Made by a program: the position numbers and the translations under genes. 64,000 nucleotides of DNA from Xanthostigma xanthostigma (Eukaryota > Arthropoda > Insecta > Raphidioptera > Raphidiidae): contig OY754469.1 in NCBI GenBank assembly GCA_963575645.1, forward strand, positions 42,552,753-42,616,752. The letters are read 5' to 3'. Positions 24,070 to 34,067 of the stretch are shown piece by piece. Numbering within the stretch: position 1 is the stretch's first letter; each line of letters begins with the position of its first letter. The notes below the pieces were generated by a model. It was not told where the DNA came from, did not search any database, and saw only the letters and a list, made by a program, of their open reading frames with translations.

Positions 24070-24101
24070 AAGAAGTAGAAGAAGAAGAAGAAGAAGAGGA
24101 A
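24070..24101. repeat. (AAG)n microsatellite
   Basis: AGAAGTAGAAGAAGAAGAAG and following units. Confidence 0.9.
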
Positions 24102-24311
24102 CATATGTGGAACGGTGACACCGTGATAGATGGACACTGGTTTTCTAAAGATTGTTCGTACAATGAATGGCATTTCTATTCTCTTTCTCTCATAGCTGCA
24201 ATATACTTAAACCGCGACAGCCACATACAGCCCAGTCCACAAATATTTTATATTACGCTGCGACACTTTATTTGTTAATTAAACTGTATTACTCAAAACT
24301 CATTTAAACAT

Positions 24312-24705
24312 TAGAGCTGTAACAAACCGTATGTATTCGTTACTGAGTCTAACTCGAAGTAACGAATCGTTACTTACAAATTCATTTCGATACTCGCATC
24401 TGTCGTATCCATAACCGCATCAAACGAGTCGAACTGACATGGAGTCAGTTCGACTCGTTCATGTCAGTTCGACTCGTTTGATGCGGTTATACGTTATACG
24501 AACGAAGTCGTACCGTATCACGTATGCGACGCGCCTCGATGGGATGGTACATGCTTGATATGTTCTCTGGCTGTTGGTACACGATTGTATGTCGTATGAA
24601 AAGTAACGAGTAACGTAACGATACGAAAGTAACGGGTACTGGTTCTTTAAGTAACGAATACATACGGGTACACAATTTCTCGTTACTATTCCAGCTCTAT
24701 TAGTA
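24312..24705. mobile_element. hAT-like MITE with central hairpin
   Basis: Ends share AGAGCTG and CCGTATGTATTCGTTAC inverted. An exact TTAAACAT octamer flanks the interval at 24304-24311 and 24706-24713, which would be a hAT-style 8-bp duplication, though the right copy sits 7 bp outside the AGCTCT terminus. The centre holds a 31-bp perfect inverted repeat. The minus ORFs at 24459-24713 are by-products. Confidence 0.65.
24411..24490. repeat. 31-bp perfect inverted repeat
   Basis: ATAACCGCATCAAACGAGTC... at 24411-24441 is exactly complementary to 24460-24490. The 18-bp spacer repeats GTCAGTTCGACTCG from the right arm, so part of the arm has been duplicated in the loop. Confidence 0.95.
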
Positions 24706-25468
24706 TTAAACATAAACCTCTGTTAAAAGAACTGTTCATGATAATCAAGATTCATAACACAACATTCTGTATTGACTGTTATCTGAAAGAGGAAAAAACA
24801 ACGGCGAAGTTTTGCCGTTTTCCACCACGCACTCGAGCCCGCAACCAGCGCGCTAGTCAGCGGCAAAACAAGCTTCGTATGCAGCTGCCTGAAAGGAATA
24901 CTTATAGAAAACGGCGCAAGCGTACACTAGTAAGAGCTATACGTATAGGTGCTGTTTACACACTTTAGCTAAAAAATACTCTTAAATGGCCACGCATTCT
25001 TGAGAGTAACTCGCACGAGTTACTGTCGAGTGCACACATAAATAGCATAAATGTGAGTAAATTATGCTGTCAAAATAAATGGCAATAATAATAAATAAAT
25101 ATCAACCTTATTTTTATATGAACTATTCTGAGTAACAATTGTATTAAAGGTGTATATTGTATGAAACCTAAAAATACGCCCTGCACTCTTCATCTCATAT
25201 CGTTTCCTCATGCTTAAAAACGTTTACAGCTCTCCCGACGCTGTTTTTAAAAGCTAAAGTGTTCGAGGAAACGCCAAATGAGGAACTATAAACCGCTTTA
25301 TAGATTCTGCATTTTTGGCTACACGTAAAAAATACAGAATTTATATATATTTTTTTGAAACCTTATTTTATTTTCAACATTTAAAATTTGTTAAATGAAA
25401 TGTAATTCGTCTATTTTATCGGAATATATTTCAGCAATAATGACAATACAATAAATAAAATAGATAAA

Positions 25469-25656
25469 AAAGCTTTTTAAGTAAAAAGATTTTATTGCAC
25501 AATCGATGATGTACTAAGTTACATTATTGTCGAAGAAGATAGTCGAAAGCCAAATATGATTTCCAATCTCAAACAAGTTTTCCACTATTATTATTTTTTT
25601 GTTTTTAGTACATCATCGATTGTACAATAAAACCGCTTAACTTAAAAAGCTCTTTT
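25469..25656. mobile_element. Hairpin MITE
   Basis: Arms of about 50 bp containing TTTTATTGCACAATCGATGA / TCATCGATTGTACAATAAAA and AAGCTTTTTAAGT / ACTTAAAAAGCT. The loop is about 85 bp. Arms are about 85-90% identical. Confidence 0.75.
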
Positions 25657-25862
25657 AGCTAGTTTTTAGTGTGCTTTATTAAAAATGAGTTTGCATCCGG
25701 ACGAAAGCCGGACCGATCAGTATGGTTATTATAATATTATATTGTCATCGAAACTACATACGTATGCAAAATTTCAACTCAATCGGATAACGGGAAGTAG
25801 TTGAAAAAGCTGTCGCAATATTTGAAACAAAGTTAGTTATAAATAAACATATAAATAAATAA
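25657..25862 (+). mobile_element. Retroposon-like fragment
   Basis: Contains GCAAAATTTCAACTCAATCG, familiar from lepidopteran SINE/LINE 3' regions, and ends in ATAAATAAACATATAAATAAATAAA. No coding content. Confidence 0.45.
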
Positions 25863-26372
25863 AAACTTTATACGGAGTTTAAATAAAAGCGTTTAAAAAG
25901 AATGTGTCTTGCTGATTTATGTAAACCACGCTGTATTTTGGAAAACACGATAGTTATGTCAGCGGTCGATTTCTGTCAATGCTTATTGATTAATTAAATA
26001 GTTGATTTAGTTTACTTTAAACCAGCCCCGTAACTAGGGCCTGGTAACCGGGGGCTTTAACCTATCATTAGTTTCACACTTAGGTACTATCAAGGCCGTT
26101 GCCAGAAATTCACTTCGGGGGGAGTCGAGCTCTGGACCAGAGACAATAAGTAATAACTTTATTTGAAAATAAGCATACATATCGTCACCTCAGTACTTAT
26201 TTGTTCAATATCCACTTTTGGGTGAAATTGAGTTAGACACATGAAAATTTTTGTAAAATTTTGCTTTGTTCAATATCCATAAATAAAACGTTCTATGAAT
26301 GACGGGTACCTCGTTTTTTTTTAATATTATTGTTCAATATTCCTGTAATAAAACGATAGTTATGTGCTACTT

Positions 26373-26396
26373 TGTTCAATATCCGGATATTGAACA
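26373..26396. repeat. 24-bp perfect palindrome of the 12-mer
   Basis: TGTTCAATATCC is followed directly by its complement GGATATTGAACA. It is the only place in the element where the motif is head-to-head with no spacer, as for a dimeric DNA-binding site. Confidence 0.9.
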
Positions 26397-26619
26397 CATA
26401 AGCACCGAATAGAGAAGTATAGGTTTCTACTTGTGTTAAGTTTGTTCAATATCCCATGAATGTGTTTTGTTGCAATGTTCAATATCCATTTAGACCAATA
26501 ATAGTGAAGTATTTACGTCACATGATATAAACACGTGTTCGAACTTGCTTTATTCTAATTGTTTTAGTAGTATAGTGGAATATTTCTAGGTGGTTGCTTA
26601 AAAATTAATTTAAGAAAAA

Positions 26620-26896
26620 ATGAGTCGGTTAAATTCTCCGGTTCCTGAAATGGATGAAGAAACACGAAGGTAAGACTTAAATGAAATAAAAAACAATACA
26701 TTTTTTTAACTGTAATGTTTTGTTTAGGATTGTTGAAAGTATTGATATTAGAGGCGACGGAGAAATTGTTTTTACAAAAGAAAATGTGCAAAATGATCAG
26801 CAATCTATTAATTTCGAAGAAGATATTATAATGTTTCCATGGACTATAGAATCTACTAGGGTTGACTTTTTTTTTAAAGCAATATTAAAAATTTAA
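26620..26896 (+). CDS. Two-exon 72-codon gene inside a TIR element
   Basis: Exon 1 is 26620-26669, from ATG to CGA-AG. A 58-bp intron (26670-26727) starts GTAAGA and ends TTTTGTTTAG, both good insect splice sites of usual length. Exon 2 runs 26728-26896 and stops at TAA. The peptide begins MSRLNSPVPEMDEETRR and is acidic, with EEDIIMFPWTIES near residue 48. The last dozen residues come from a T/A-rich stretch, so the frame may have been joined to non-coding sequence by an internal deletion. No known domain recognised. Interpretation: N-terminus of a lost transposase, or an accessory gene. Leader AAGAAAAAATGAG; no convincing TATA box. The minus ORF 26564-26803 is its shadow. Confidence 0.5.
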
Positions 26897-27691
26897 AAAA
26901 AATATTTTTTATTTTTATTTTCAATCTGTTTTTGTTTTTATACTTTGTTAGAATTACTGTTAATTTGTTTTTATTGATTTTTTTTTTGTCAAAATTATTA
27001 ATATACATATTATTTTGTCGTATTTGTCGTGGAATAAAATTGTCATAGAACTAACCGTAGTTTTTAATTAAAAACCTAAAAACAAAACTTTCATGGTGCA
27101 TTGAACACAACAATGAAATAGAATAATAGAATTTAATTGATCAATATCCATCAAAACTTGTTCAATATCCTAAAAAAATAAGAAACCTGTATGATTTTTG
27201 AAATCTTGTTCAATATGCAAAATAAAAACGTCATTTACTTGAAAACTGGTTGACCAATGATAAAAAAAAAATTACATTGCATTTATTAAATTAATTTATA
27301 AATTTAGAAAAAAAAATAATATAGTCAAAATGCAACAATAAAAGAGAATAGTCACTTTTACCTTTGAGACTGATTTCCCTAAACTTACAAAAAGTGGACA
27401 TTGAACATTTAAGTATTGAGGTGACGATATATTATAATTTTACATAAATACAAATTTAATTAAAAGGCAGCCGACGTAGATTTCCATAAAAGAGTTAAAT
27501 GATTCATTTAATTTATTAACAATGCATTACATTTCGATTTTACTCGTTCCGAAAAACATGGAATCCAATTATTGTATCACAGATCCGAAAAAGATTCGAA
27601 CATATTTTAGTGAGTGTGTATAAAATGGTAGGCTAAGGCATTTCGGGAGGGGTTTGAAACCCCAAAACACCCTCTCCTGCCTGCGGCCTTG

Positions 27692-28143
27692 GGTACTATA
27701 CATTATATAAAAAATTTAATGAAAATGATGTGACAAAAATATAAAGAATAGAAGTTAAGAGTCAGAACTGATCATAATTTTAAAGTAATAGTTATGAATG
27801 AGTTACATTTCTGTTAAACTGACATAATAAAGCGAGCTGTCATGTTATTTTATTGCGAATAAACTGTTACAATCAATCTTAAATAGCAACAAATTGTTGC
27901 ACATCAATTTTAATGCACGTAAATAAAGAATACACAAAAATTCATGTGTCATGCATGAAATTTACACAATAAACGTAAAAGGAATTCGTATTTCTAACAT
28001 GCTAATTCTAAATGGTTACAGAAAGTTTGACAATAGAGTTCATTCGAATATAGTGATATCAAAGAAGATGTTTATAATTTGTCATTGCAGAAATAGAAAA
28101 AAAAAATAGCTGATGATTCGCGCACTGTGTGAATTTTGACATT
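27692..28143. other. Unassigned AT-rich DNA
   Basis: Only the right-hand GGTACTAT target duplication (27692-27699) is recognised here. Confidence 0.45.
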
Positions 28144-28427
28144 ACTCTTTTTAAATAAATAAAATTGTCGACCAATTTTTTCAGACCATATATTGACAAA
28201 AATTATATAAAAATATAAATCAAAATAACAAAGGATGACGTTTAGATCCGGATTTGGATCTTCTTCAGAAAAATCTAAAAATTATTAGTATTAGTTATTT
28301 AATATTATCTAATAGAATGCTCAATGCACGATGATTTTTGTCAATATATGGTCTGAAAAAAATTGGTCGACAATTTTATTTATTTGAAGAGTTCTATTCA
28401 GACGTTAATCAAAGATTTGAATTACTC
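28144..28427. mobile_element. Hairpin MITE family H, copy 1
   Basis: Arms contain AAATAAAATTGTCGACCAAT and TTTTTCAGACCATATATTGA with complements near 28348-28385. The centre has GATCCGGATTTGGATCTTCT. Same family as 29295-29551: both share the outer segment ATAGAACTCTTC plus TCTTTGATTAAYGTCTG. Confidence 0.75.
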
Positions 28428-29294
28428 TTTTTAGTTAATCTAACATAGAAAAGAAATAAACACTTTCTTCGTATTGCTTAAAGATTAAATCATAATTTAT
28501 AGGAGCTTTTTGTATAAGTAAAGCTTACAGAAAATTTAAAATAAGTATTGTATTTATAATATCAAGTTAAAAAAAATTACATTCTCAATAAAAATACTTG
28601 GTGTGTATGAAATAAATTAACGTCTTTTTCAAAAGCTTTAAAATAAAGTTATTCTGTGCGTATAACTGACTAAGATAATTATAGTACTTATTAACACAAA
28701 AAGTGTCTACAATTCCTAAAATTAATTTATACCCTACTTAGACTTCAAACTTCAAAACAAAAACCAGTGAAATTGTTTAGAATGTACACAAGTGAAAAAA
28801 ATATTTTTTCATATGATCATATTTTATTCGTAGCTTAATTTTTTTACTTTTATATGTCATCTGAAATTTTTGTGTGATGAATCATCTCATAAATATTAAC
28901 AAAGAATAAATTATTCTATTTCTCGTCAGTAGTTATAAATCAAGTTATAATAATAAGATTGAGAAAAAGAGGTTGTTTACAAGAAAGGTGACTTAAAGCT
29001 TGATAAATGTACTCATTGTCACCTGCAAGTAAAGGTATAAAAGGGTTGAATCGTACAGTCTGCTTTGTGAGTGCATAAATGTGGATGCGGACATTATGTT
29101 GGTATAAAATCTGATTATACATTACTTGATATAATATGCAAAACAGAATACGTAAGCAAAACCATCTGTACTGAGGTTTTCGTGGATTATGTTAATATCA
29201 AAATTATTTCGTACAGCAAAAAATAAAATTATTATTATATAATACAGTCAAAACTCTCTGTAACTGAAAAAAAGCGCTGCCAATAATAGTGCCT
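28428..29294. other. Unassigned AT-rich DNA
   Basis: The minus ORF 28940-29122 has a good acceptor-like TTTATACCTTTACTTGCAG near 29022-29040, but no supported exon could be completed. Near 29245 CAGTCAAAACTCTCTGTAAC resembles one pogo-type TIR without a partner. Confidence 0.4.
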
Positions 29295-29551
29295 TTGAAA
29301 TCTTTGATTAATGTCTGATTAGAACTCTTCAATAAATAATATTATCGATCAATTTTTCAGACAAATATATTAACAAAAAATATAAAAATTAATACATTGA
29401 CGTTTTGGTCCGGATTTGGATTTTCTTCAGAATTTATATTTTTAGATTACATATTTCTGAAGAAGAACTAAATCCGGGCCGAAACCTTAATGTATAAATT
29501 TTTTGTTAAAATATTTGTCTGAAAAATTGGTTGATAATTTTATTTATTGAA
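29295..29551. mobile_element. Hairpin MITE family H, copy 2
   Basis: Arms contain AATATTATCGATCAATTTTT and CAGACAAATATATTAACAAA with right-hand complements ending at 29551. Central TCCGGATTTGGATTTTCTTC as in copy 1. The copies lie about 1 kb apart. Confidence 0.75.
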
Positions 29552-29689
29552 TAACGTGCCTTTGCTTACAGAAACAATGTGAACTTAAGTTTGTTTTGAG
29601 ACAATATAAATACTATACATCCCTTAAAATATTTTTTTTCTTAATTTTAATTTTATTATCAATCCAATATCTGCACCAACTTTAAATAC

Positions 29690-29960
29690 ACCTTTCAGTA
29701 AGTACCTAAATTCTTATTCGCAATCTAGCGTTTTTAAAAAAAATTTGTAACTTCGGATCTGTCAGGCCGATTTTATTAAAATTTTAGCAGCAAACAAATA
29801 AATTGAAATTGAAATTCAGTGTCGTAGGGATGATCCGACTTCCGAATATACGAAGACATTTTTTTAAAGGTATATCCAATTGTATATATCCACACAATAT
29901 ATAGAGCATATGCACATATACAAGAGAATATCACTTGGGGGGTGGCACTACCGCTTGGTA
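29690..29960 (-). mobile_element. Dispersed repeat C, reverse fragment
   Basis: GGCCGATTTTATTAAAATTT and neighbours match the complement of 18.05-18.14 kb. Confidence 0.5.
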
Positions 29961-30463
29961 TCTGGCATTTTTGTTAGGTAAATGATTCAGACTAGATTTT
30001 TTAGTTGACCTGATTATGCCATCCGATGATAAACGACATATTATTTTACTATGCAAATACCTGTTTTTCAAGTATTTTCTACTTAAACTGATATTAATTG
30101 CTAAACACACAATAAATTTATAGATTATAATCGTTTAATTATATATTCCTTAACGATTAATAACTATTGCAGTATAATTATAAATACATACATATTTATA
30201 CATTGTAATAATAATAATCGTGCGTGAAGCCATATAAAGGCCTTGTTTGTTTAAATATATTTTATTACGTATTAACACGAACTGATACGAACAGAAGAAC
30301 TTATTGTAAGCATTATTAAGTTCTTACATAAAAAAAATCGAACGCTTGAATTAATTATAAATAATTCGTAAAATGATGTTTTCTCTAGAGAAGAAATTAA
30401 TCAATTAAATTTTTCCAAAATAATAACAACTATTTTTCTAGCGTAGCTGATGGTTTAGACATT

Positions 30464-30986
30464 AGAGCTGGCTACGGAGAAAATGGGTGACTCGGTGCAG
30501 AGCTGAAAATTTGCAGAATAATAGGAGATAGTACAAGTAAGTAGAGAAAAAATTGCCAGAAGGCTAGGCGGAACATAAAGAGCCGTCAGAAGGCGCTAAT
30601 GTTGCGAAAAATCAGAGCACTTCTGGCAATTTCTATATATATTTCTATATTTCTTATAAGGGCATACTGAAAATTCAAACATGATATAATAATTACATTC
30701 GAGAAATATTCAAAATTATTAATGTCATTTTGATAGAAATAAAATTAAATAAAATTAAATATGTTAATGTTATAACAACGTAATTTTATTAATGAAAATA
30801 TATGACGCATAATTTTATTTTTATCAAAATGACATTAATAATTATTTTGAATATTTGTCGAATGTAATTATTATATCATGTTTGAATTTTTCTGGCAATT
30901 TTTTCCCTACTTACTTGTACTAATCTCCTATTATTCGGAAAATTTTCAGCTCTGCACCGTCACCAATTTTCTCCGTAGCCAGCTCT
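30464..30986. mobile_element. Compound foldback element
   Basis: Outer arms (AGAGCTGGCTACGGAGAAAA at left, TTTTCTCCGTAGCCAGCTCT at right) run about 95 bp. An inner inverted pair follows with CAAACATGATATAATAATTA and complement near 30866-30885. About 110 bp (from about 30560 to 30675), bounded by TTGCCAGAAG and CTTCTGGCAA, is present only in the left arm, marking a later insertion. ORFs 30878-31093 and 30960-31142 read through the right arm. Confidence 0.75.
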
Positions 30987-31462
30987 CCGTCTATTATGAT
31001 AGAGAAGAAACGGCAGGAAAAGTAAGTAAAATGTTTGACAATTCGAGCTTGCTTTCGTACAGTAGGTATACAGTAAATTTTCATTTTTTTTAAACAACAA
31101 AATTGAAAATATCAAGAAATGGGAAATACAAAATAAAGTCACCCTGATTTATTATAACAAAAATTTGAATTTTTTGTTCAATTCTGTTTAAACGAAGTTA
31201 AAATATATGTTTTAAAAAATCTATGTTTCTCTGTTAAATACTTAAAATACTAAAAAGCTTTTAGAGTGAAAACATAAACAAAACCAATCATTGTCACTGG
31301 ATTCATGTCACGTGAAATTCAAATATCCAGAAACATGGAAATTATTAGTATGCTCACAAATATTACATAAGGCAATGTTCACATTATCCAAGTGTGTAGG
31401 CTTTCACGGCCGGTGTTGATCCAAATCTTCTTGGTTTATATTTTAACACATTACTAAAATTA

Positions 31463-32077
31463 TTTTTTTGACGTGATAACGTCTTATAAATTGATAAATC
31501 ACCAATCTTATAAATTGATAAAACACCGGCTGCATGCACGAAAAAGTGTAACGTTCCTAACGTAACGTTCCTAACGTTCGTAACGCGTAACGCGTAACGT
31601 CCCGCCTGACCCTGTGCGTGCTTTTCTCGAAAACGGCCCTAAAGATTTTGATGAAATTTACTGAAAAGGGATTTTGGGGGGCAAAAAATCGTTTTAGCTA
31701 GGTCTCATCTCTCGAAAAAATCGTTTTCTTACAAATTTTATCATTATAAAAATCAATTTTTTGACGTATGAAAATACTTAAATATTGTAAGTAGGTTTTG
31801 GAATTTTATATAAACAGTGAAACAATTGTTTTATAAATAGTATGACAGTTAATCTTTGAGACTTAAATAAATACGAAAGAAAGAAAGTTAATAAAAAAAA
31901 TTATTTTTATAGGTGGTGAGTAATTTAATAAATAAAATTAACCTAAATTTGAAGCGAAAGATGCAATATCATAGATTCGAATTATTATAATTATTATATG
32001 TAGAATTTAGGTTATGTATTACGGAATACGTTATCACGTAAAACTATCGTCCGTAAACCGACTTTACAGACAACCAA
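31463..32077 (+). mobile_element. Repeat family A, copy 2 (different core)
   Basis: The first 165 bp (TTTTTTGACGTGATAACGTC to GACCCTGTGCGTGC) and last 75 bp (TTTAGGTTATGTATTACGGA to GACAACCAATT) match copy 1. The about 375 bp between do not. The core holds CTCGAAAACGGCCCTAAAGA and a GAAAGAAAGAAAG run. Shared ends with swapped cores are typical of non-autonomous DNA transposons. Confidence 0.85.
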
Positions 32078-32099
32078 TTTTTTTATATAAACAAGAAAA

Positions 32100-32310
32100 C
32101 AAAATTCGGTTTGGCATCTGTGGCCATTAAACAAAAATTAAACCTCCGATAATATTATTGAAATTAAGAAAAAAATATTGTTTTTCAGTGGTAAAATTTT
32201 TAATTTTGTTCAAAAACAAAGTTGTGTTTATATAATAATGGAGCCACACTGCCTATAATAGCAAATACACTTATAAGTTTCGCACTGCGACCCGAGTTTT
32301 TATACTTGTC
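32100..32310 (+). mobile_element. Dispersed repeat C, 3' fragment
   Basis: Shares GGAGCCACACTGC, TAGCAAATACACT and CACTGCGACCC with 18.33-18.40 kb. It directly follows repeat A copy 2. Confidence 0.6.
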
Positions 32311-32802
32311 ATAAGTTAACTATTTATTATTCTTTTCATTTTTGCGAGGGTTTATAAAAAAACTGTTTATGTGTAATCAGCTTTACTTCTGTAGTTACTC
32401 TTTTTTTTTTTGTTTTAGTCACACGTTTTTGGAACACTGCATAAACTGATGAAATGCAACAACGTGAAAAGCAAAAGACGCAACGCTGTGCGCGAGATAA
32501 TGAGCGATGTTTCGCTCATTATTTTTATGCTAACAAACGTCACTCTGGCGGGAAAGTGGTATGTGGCGTGTAACGGGCCTCTGCGGCGACCGACAGATTT
32601 AGGAGCTTAATGTCACAAGCGCAGCACATTATCACTGCAGTTGATTCTGTAGAAGCGCACTTTCAAATGCATTCGTTTAACAAAAATTAATAGCTAAGCT
32701 GACAGTCCGACTTTATTTTTATTTGTTTTTAAAATACAAGGAAAGTACGGCAGATGTAGTTTTAAAATTGATTGACGATAATCTTTTTACGATAATTCAA
32801 GA

Positions 32803-33356
32803 TTAGTAGATTACAGAGGTTGCCTCGTTTTGTTGGACAGTAGTAGGGGGAACCTGTCAATTGTTTGCGTATCTGTTGTTTATAAACTTTAACAAATGTC
32901 AACAAAACAAAACGTCAGAATATTGATATTATGCAATAATTTTTTTTAATGTAAGATGTTTACATAGTTCTAGTTAAATATAAATGACTTACGCTATAGG
33001 ATAGTTTTTATTAAATATTTTGAATAAAATTAGGGTGTTTTCTAAAAAAAAAACTGTTTTAGTAACATTTAGCGACATCTGATAAATTTGTTTAAAGCTG
33101 TTAGTTCAGAAGCAAACAAAACAAAATTGTTTTAGTACCAAAGTGGCTCAGAAGCAAATCTGGTAGAATTTGCTTAAAGCTATTAGTTCAGACACCGGGT
33201 CGCAAACGAAATACATTTTTCAGAATTATATCTATCGCACCCGGGTGAAACCGGGACGAACCGCTAGTAGGTTGATAAAAATATCGCCAGCTGACGTCAT
33301 TTCTGCGCTTATACTGATTGGTCCGATGGAACGACGCAGCCTCTGTAATCTACTAA
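32803..33356. mobile_element. TIR element interrupted by a Helitron
   Basis: TTAGTAGATTACAGAGGTTG at left and its near complement CCTCTGTAATCTACTAA at right bracket 554 bp. A related end, GATTACAGAGGTTACCTCGT, stands alone at 14783. Subtracting the Helitron (33051-33267) leaves about 337 bp. Confidence 0.65.
33051..33267 (+). mobile_element. Helitron 3' fragment (ends CTAG)
   Basis: CTGTTTTAGTAACATTTAGC, GTTAGTTCAGAAGC and GAAACCGGGACGAACCGCTAG; same family as 10550-10765. The plus ORF 33170-33400 is an accidental read-through. Confidence 0.78.
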
Positions 33357-33687
33357 CCTTGCCACGATCCAAGAATACTGTCATATTGAATGTTTATTAA
33401 TTATAATACTCAACTAAGTCGCGATAGTTTTATTATGTAAATTTGATTACAAAATTCATTACTGCTGTAAATTACTGAATAGGATTGCATTTCTATTCTG
33501 TCAGTAAAAGTCGCTCGTAAAAGTACATTCTTGAATAATATAATTATAATTATTATATTTATGATACAAAAATCGCGGAAAACATACATTTTAGATTAGT
33601 GGTTTACAAGCTGTGCGACGAGATGCCCCTGTAATGTTTTTTACCTGATTACTTTTCATTTTGGAAACTTGTTTAAACCATAATAAA

Positions 33688-33748
33688 AAACCGACTAAGT
33701 GCGAGTCGGACTCACGCACCGAGGGTTTCGTACAAATCTGTATTTATA
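33688..33748. mobile_element. Common lepidopteran repeat fragment
   Basis: AACCGACTAAGTGCGAGTCG then CGCACCGAGGGTTTCGTAC, which I remember as a frequent moth/butterfly repeat (GAGTCGGACT...GGGTTCCGTAC). It is cut by the MITE at 33749. A matching distal phrase occurs at 42.1 kb. Confidence 0.5.
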
Positions 33749-34067
33749 ATACGCGCCACGAATCTAAAAAACTCGGAAGTTAGATGCGAATGCGGGCTTG
33801 CGCTTGTACAGTCTGTTGAAAAGCTACAAACTCGCAACTCAACAAAATTAAAATAACAATAACAACTTGACAATAGCGTACTCGACTGTACTTTAAAGCA
33901 GGAAAGCGACAAGTGACAAAGGCAACGAGCGACCACGGCCAATCCTCGACCAGCGCACGTTCCGTGCAGGCAGCTAGGTGGTGGTGGGGGTCTCAACGGC
34001 TCTAAAATGTGCCTTTGCGACGCTGTTTGTGAATAACTTCCGAACCTTTTAGATCCGTGACGCGTAT
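33749..34067. mobile_element. MITE family E, copy 1, TTATA duplication
   Basis: TIRs of about 33 bp: ATACGCGCCACGAATCTAAA and, inward from the right, ATACGCGTCACGGATCTAAA. TTATA lies immediately outside both ends (33744-33748, 34068-34072). 319 bp, about 85-90% identical to 47655-47962. The long minus ORF 33712-34134 (140 codons) is an accident of this element. Superfamily not certain. Confidence 0.82.

Larger units (their letters stand above)
26179..27430 (+). mobile_element. TIR element with iterated 12-mers and a spliced gene
   Basis: Both ends read ATATCGTCACCTCARTACTTA...TGTTCAATRTCCACTTTT inward, about 40 bp with 4-5 mismatches; ATAT flanks CGTCACC on both sides, a possible 4-bp duplication. 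The motif TGTTCAATATCC or a one- or two-base variant occurs at 26202, 26267, 26331, 26373, 26385 (inverted), 26443, 26476, 27139, 27159, 27207 and 27396 (inverted). These clusters near both ends resemble subterminal transposase-binding repeats. Between the clusters lies a compact spliced ORF, and GGAATAAAATTG near 27031 could serve as its polyadenylation signal. Superfamily not recognised. Confidence 0.75.
26091..27691. mobile_element. hAT-like shell with exact 8-bp duplication
   Basis: Ends CAAGGCCGTTGCCAG and, inward from the right, CAAGGCCGCAGGCAG. The octamer GGTACTAT lies immediately outside both ends (26083-26090 and 27692-27699). Only 88 bp at left and 261 bp at right belong to the shell; the rest is the enclosed TIR element. 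No transposase in the shell parts. Confidence 0.85.

Noticed and set aside
29245..29275. CAGTCAAAACTCTCTGTAACTG as a pogo TIR
   Set aside because: No inverted partner with a TA flank was found nearby.
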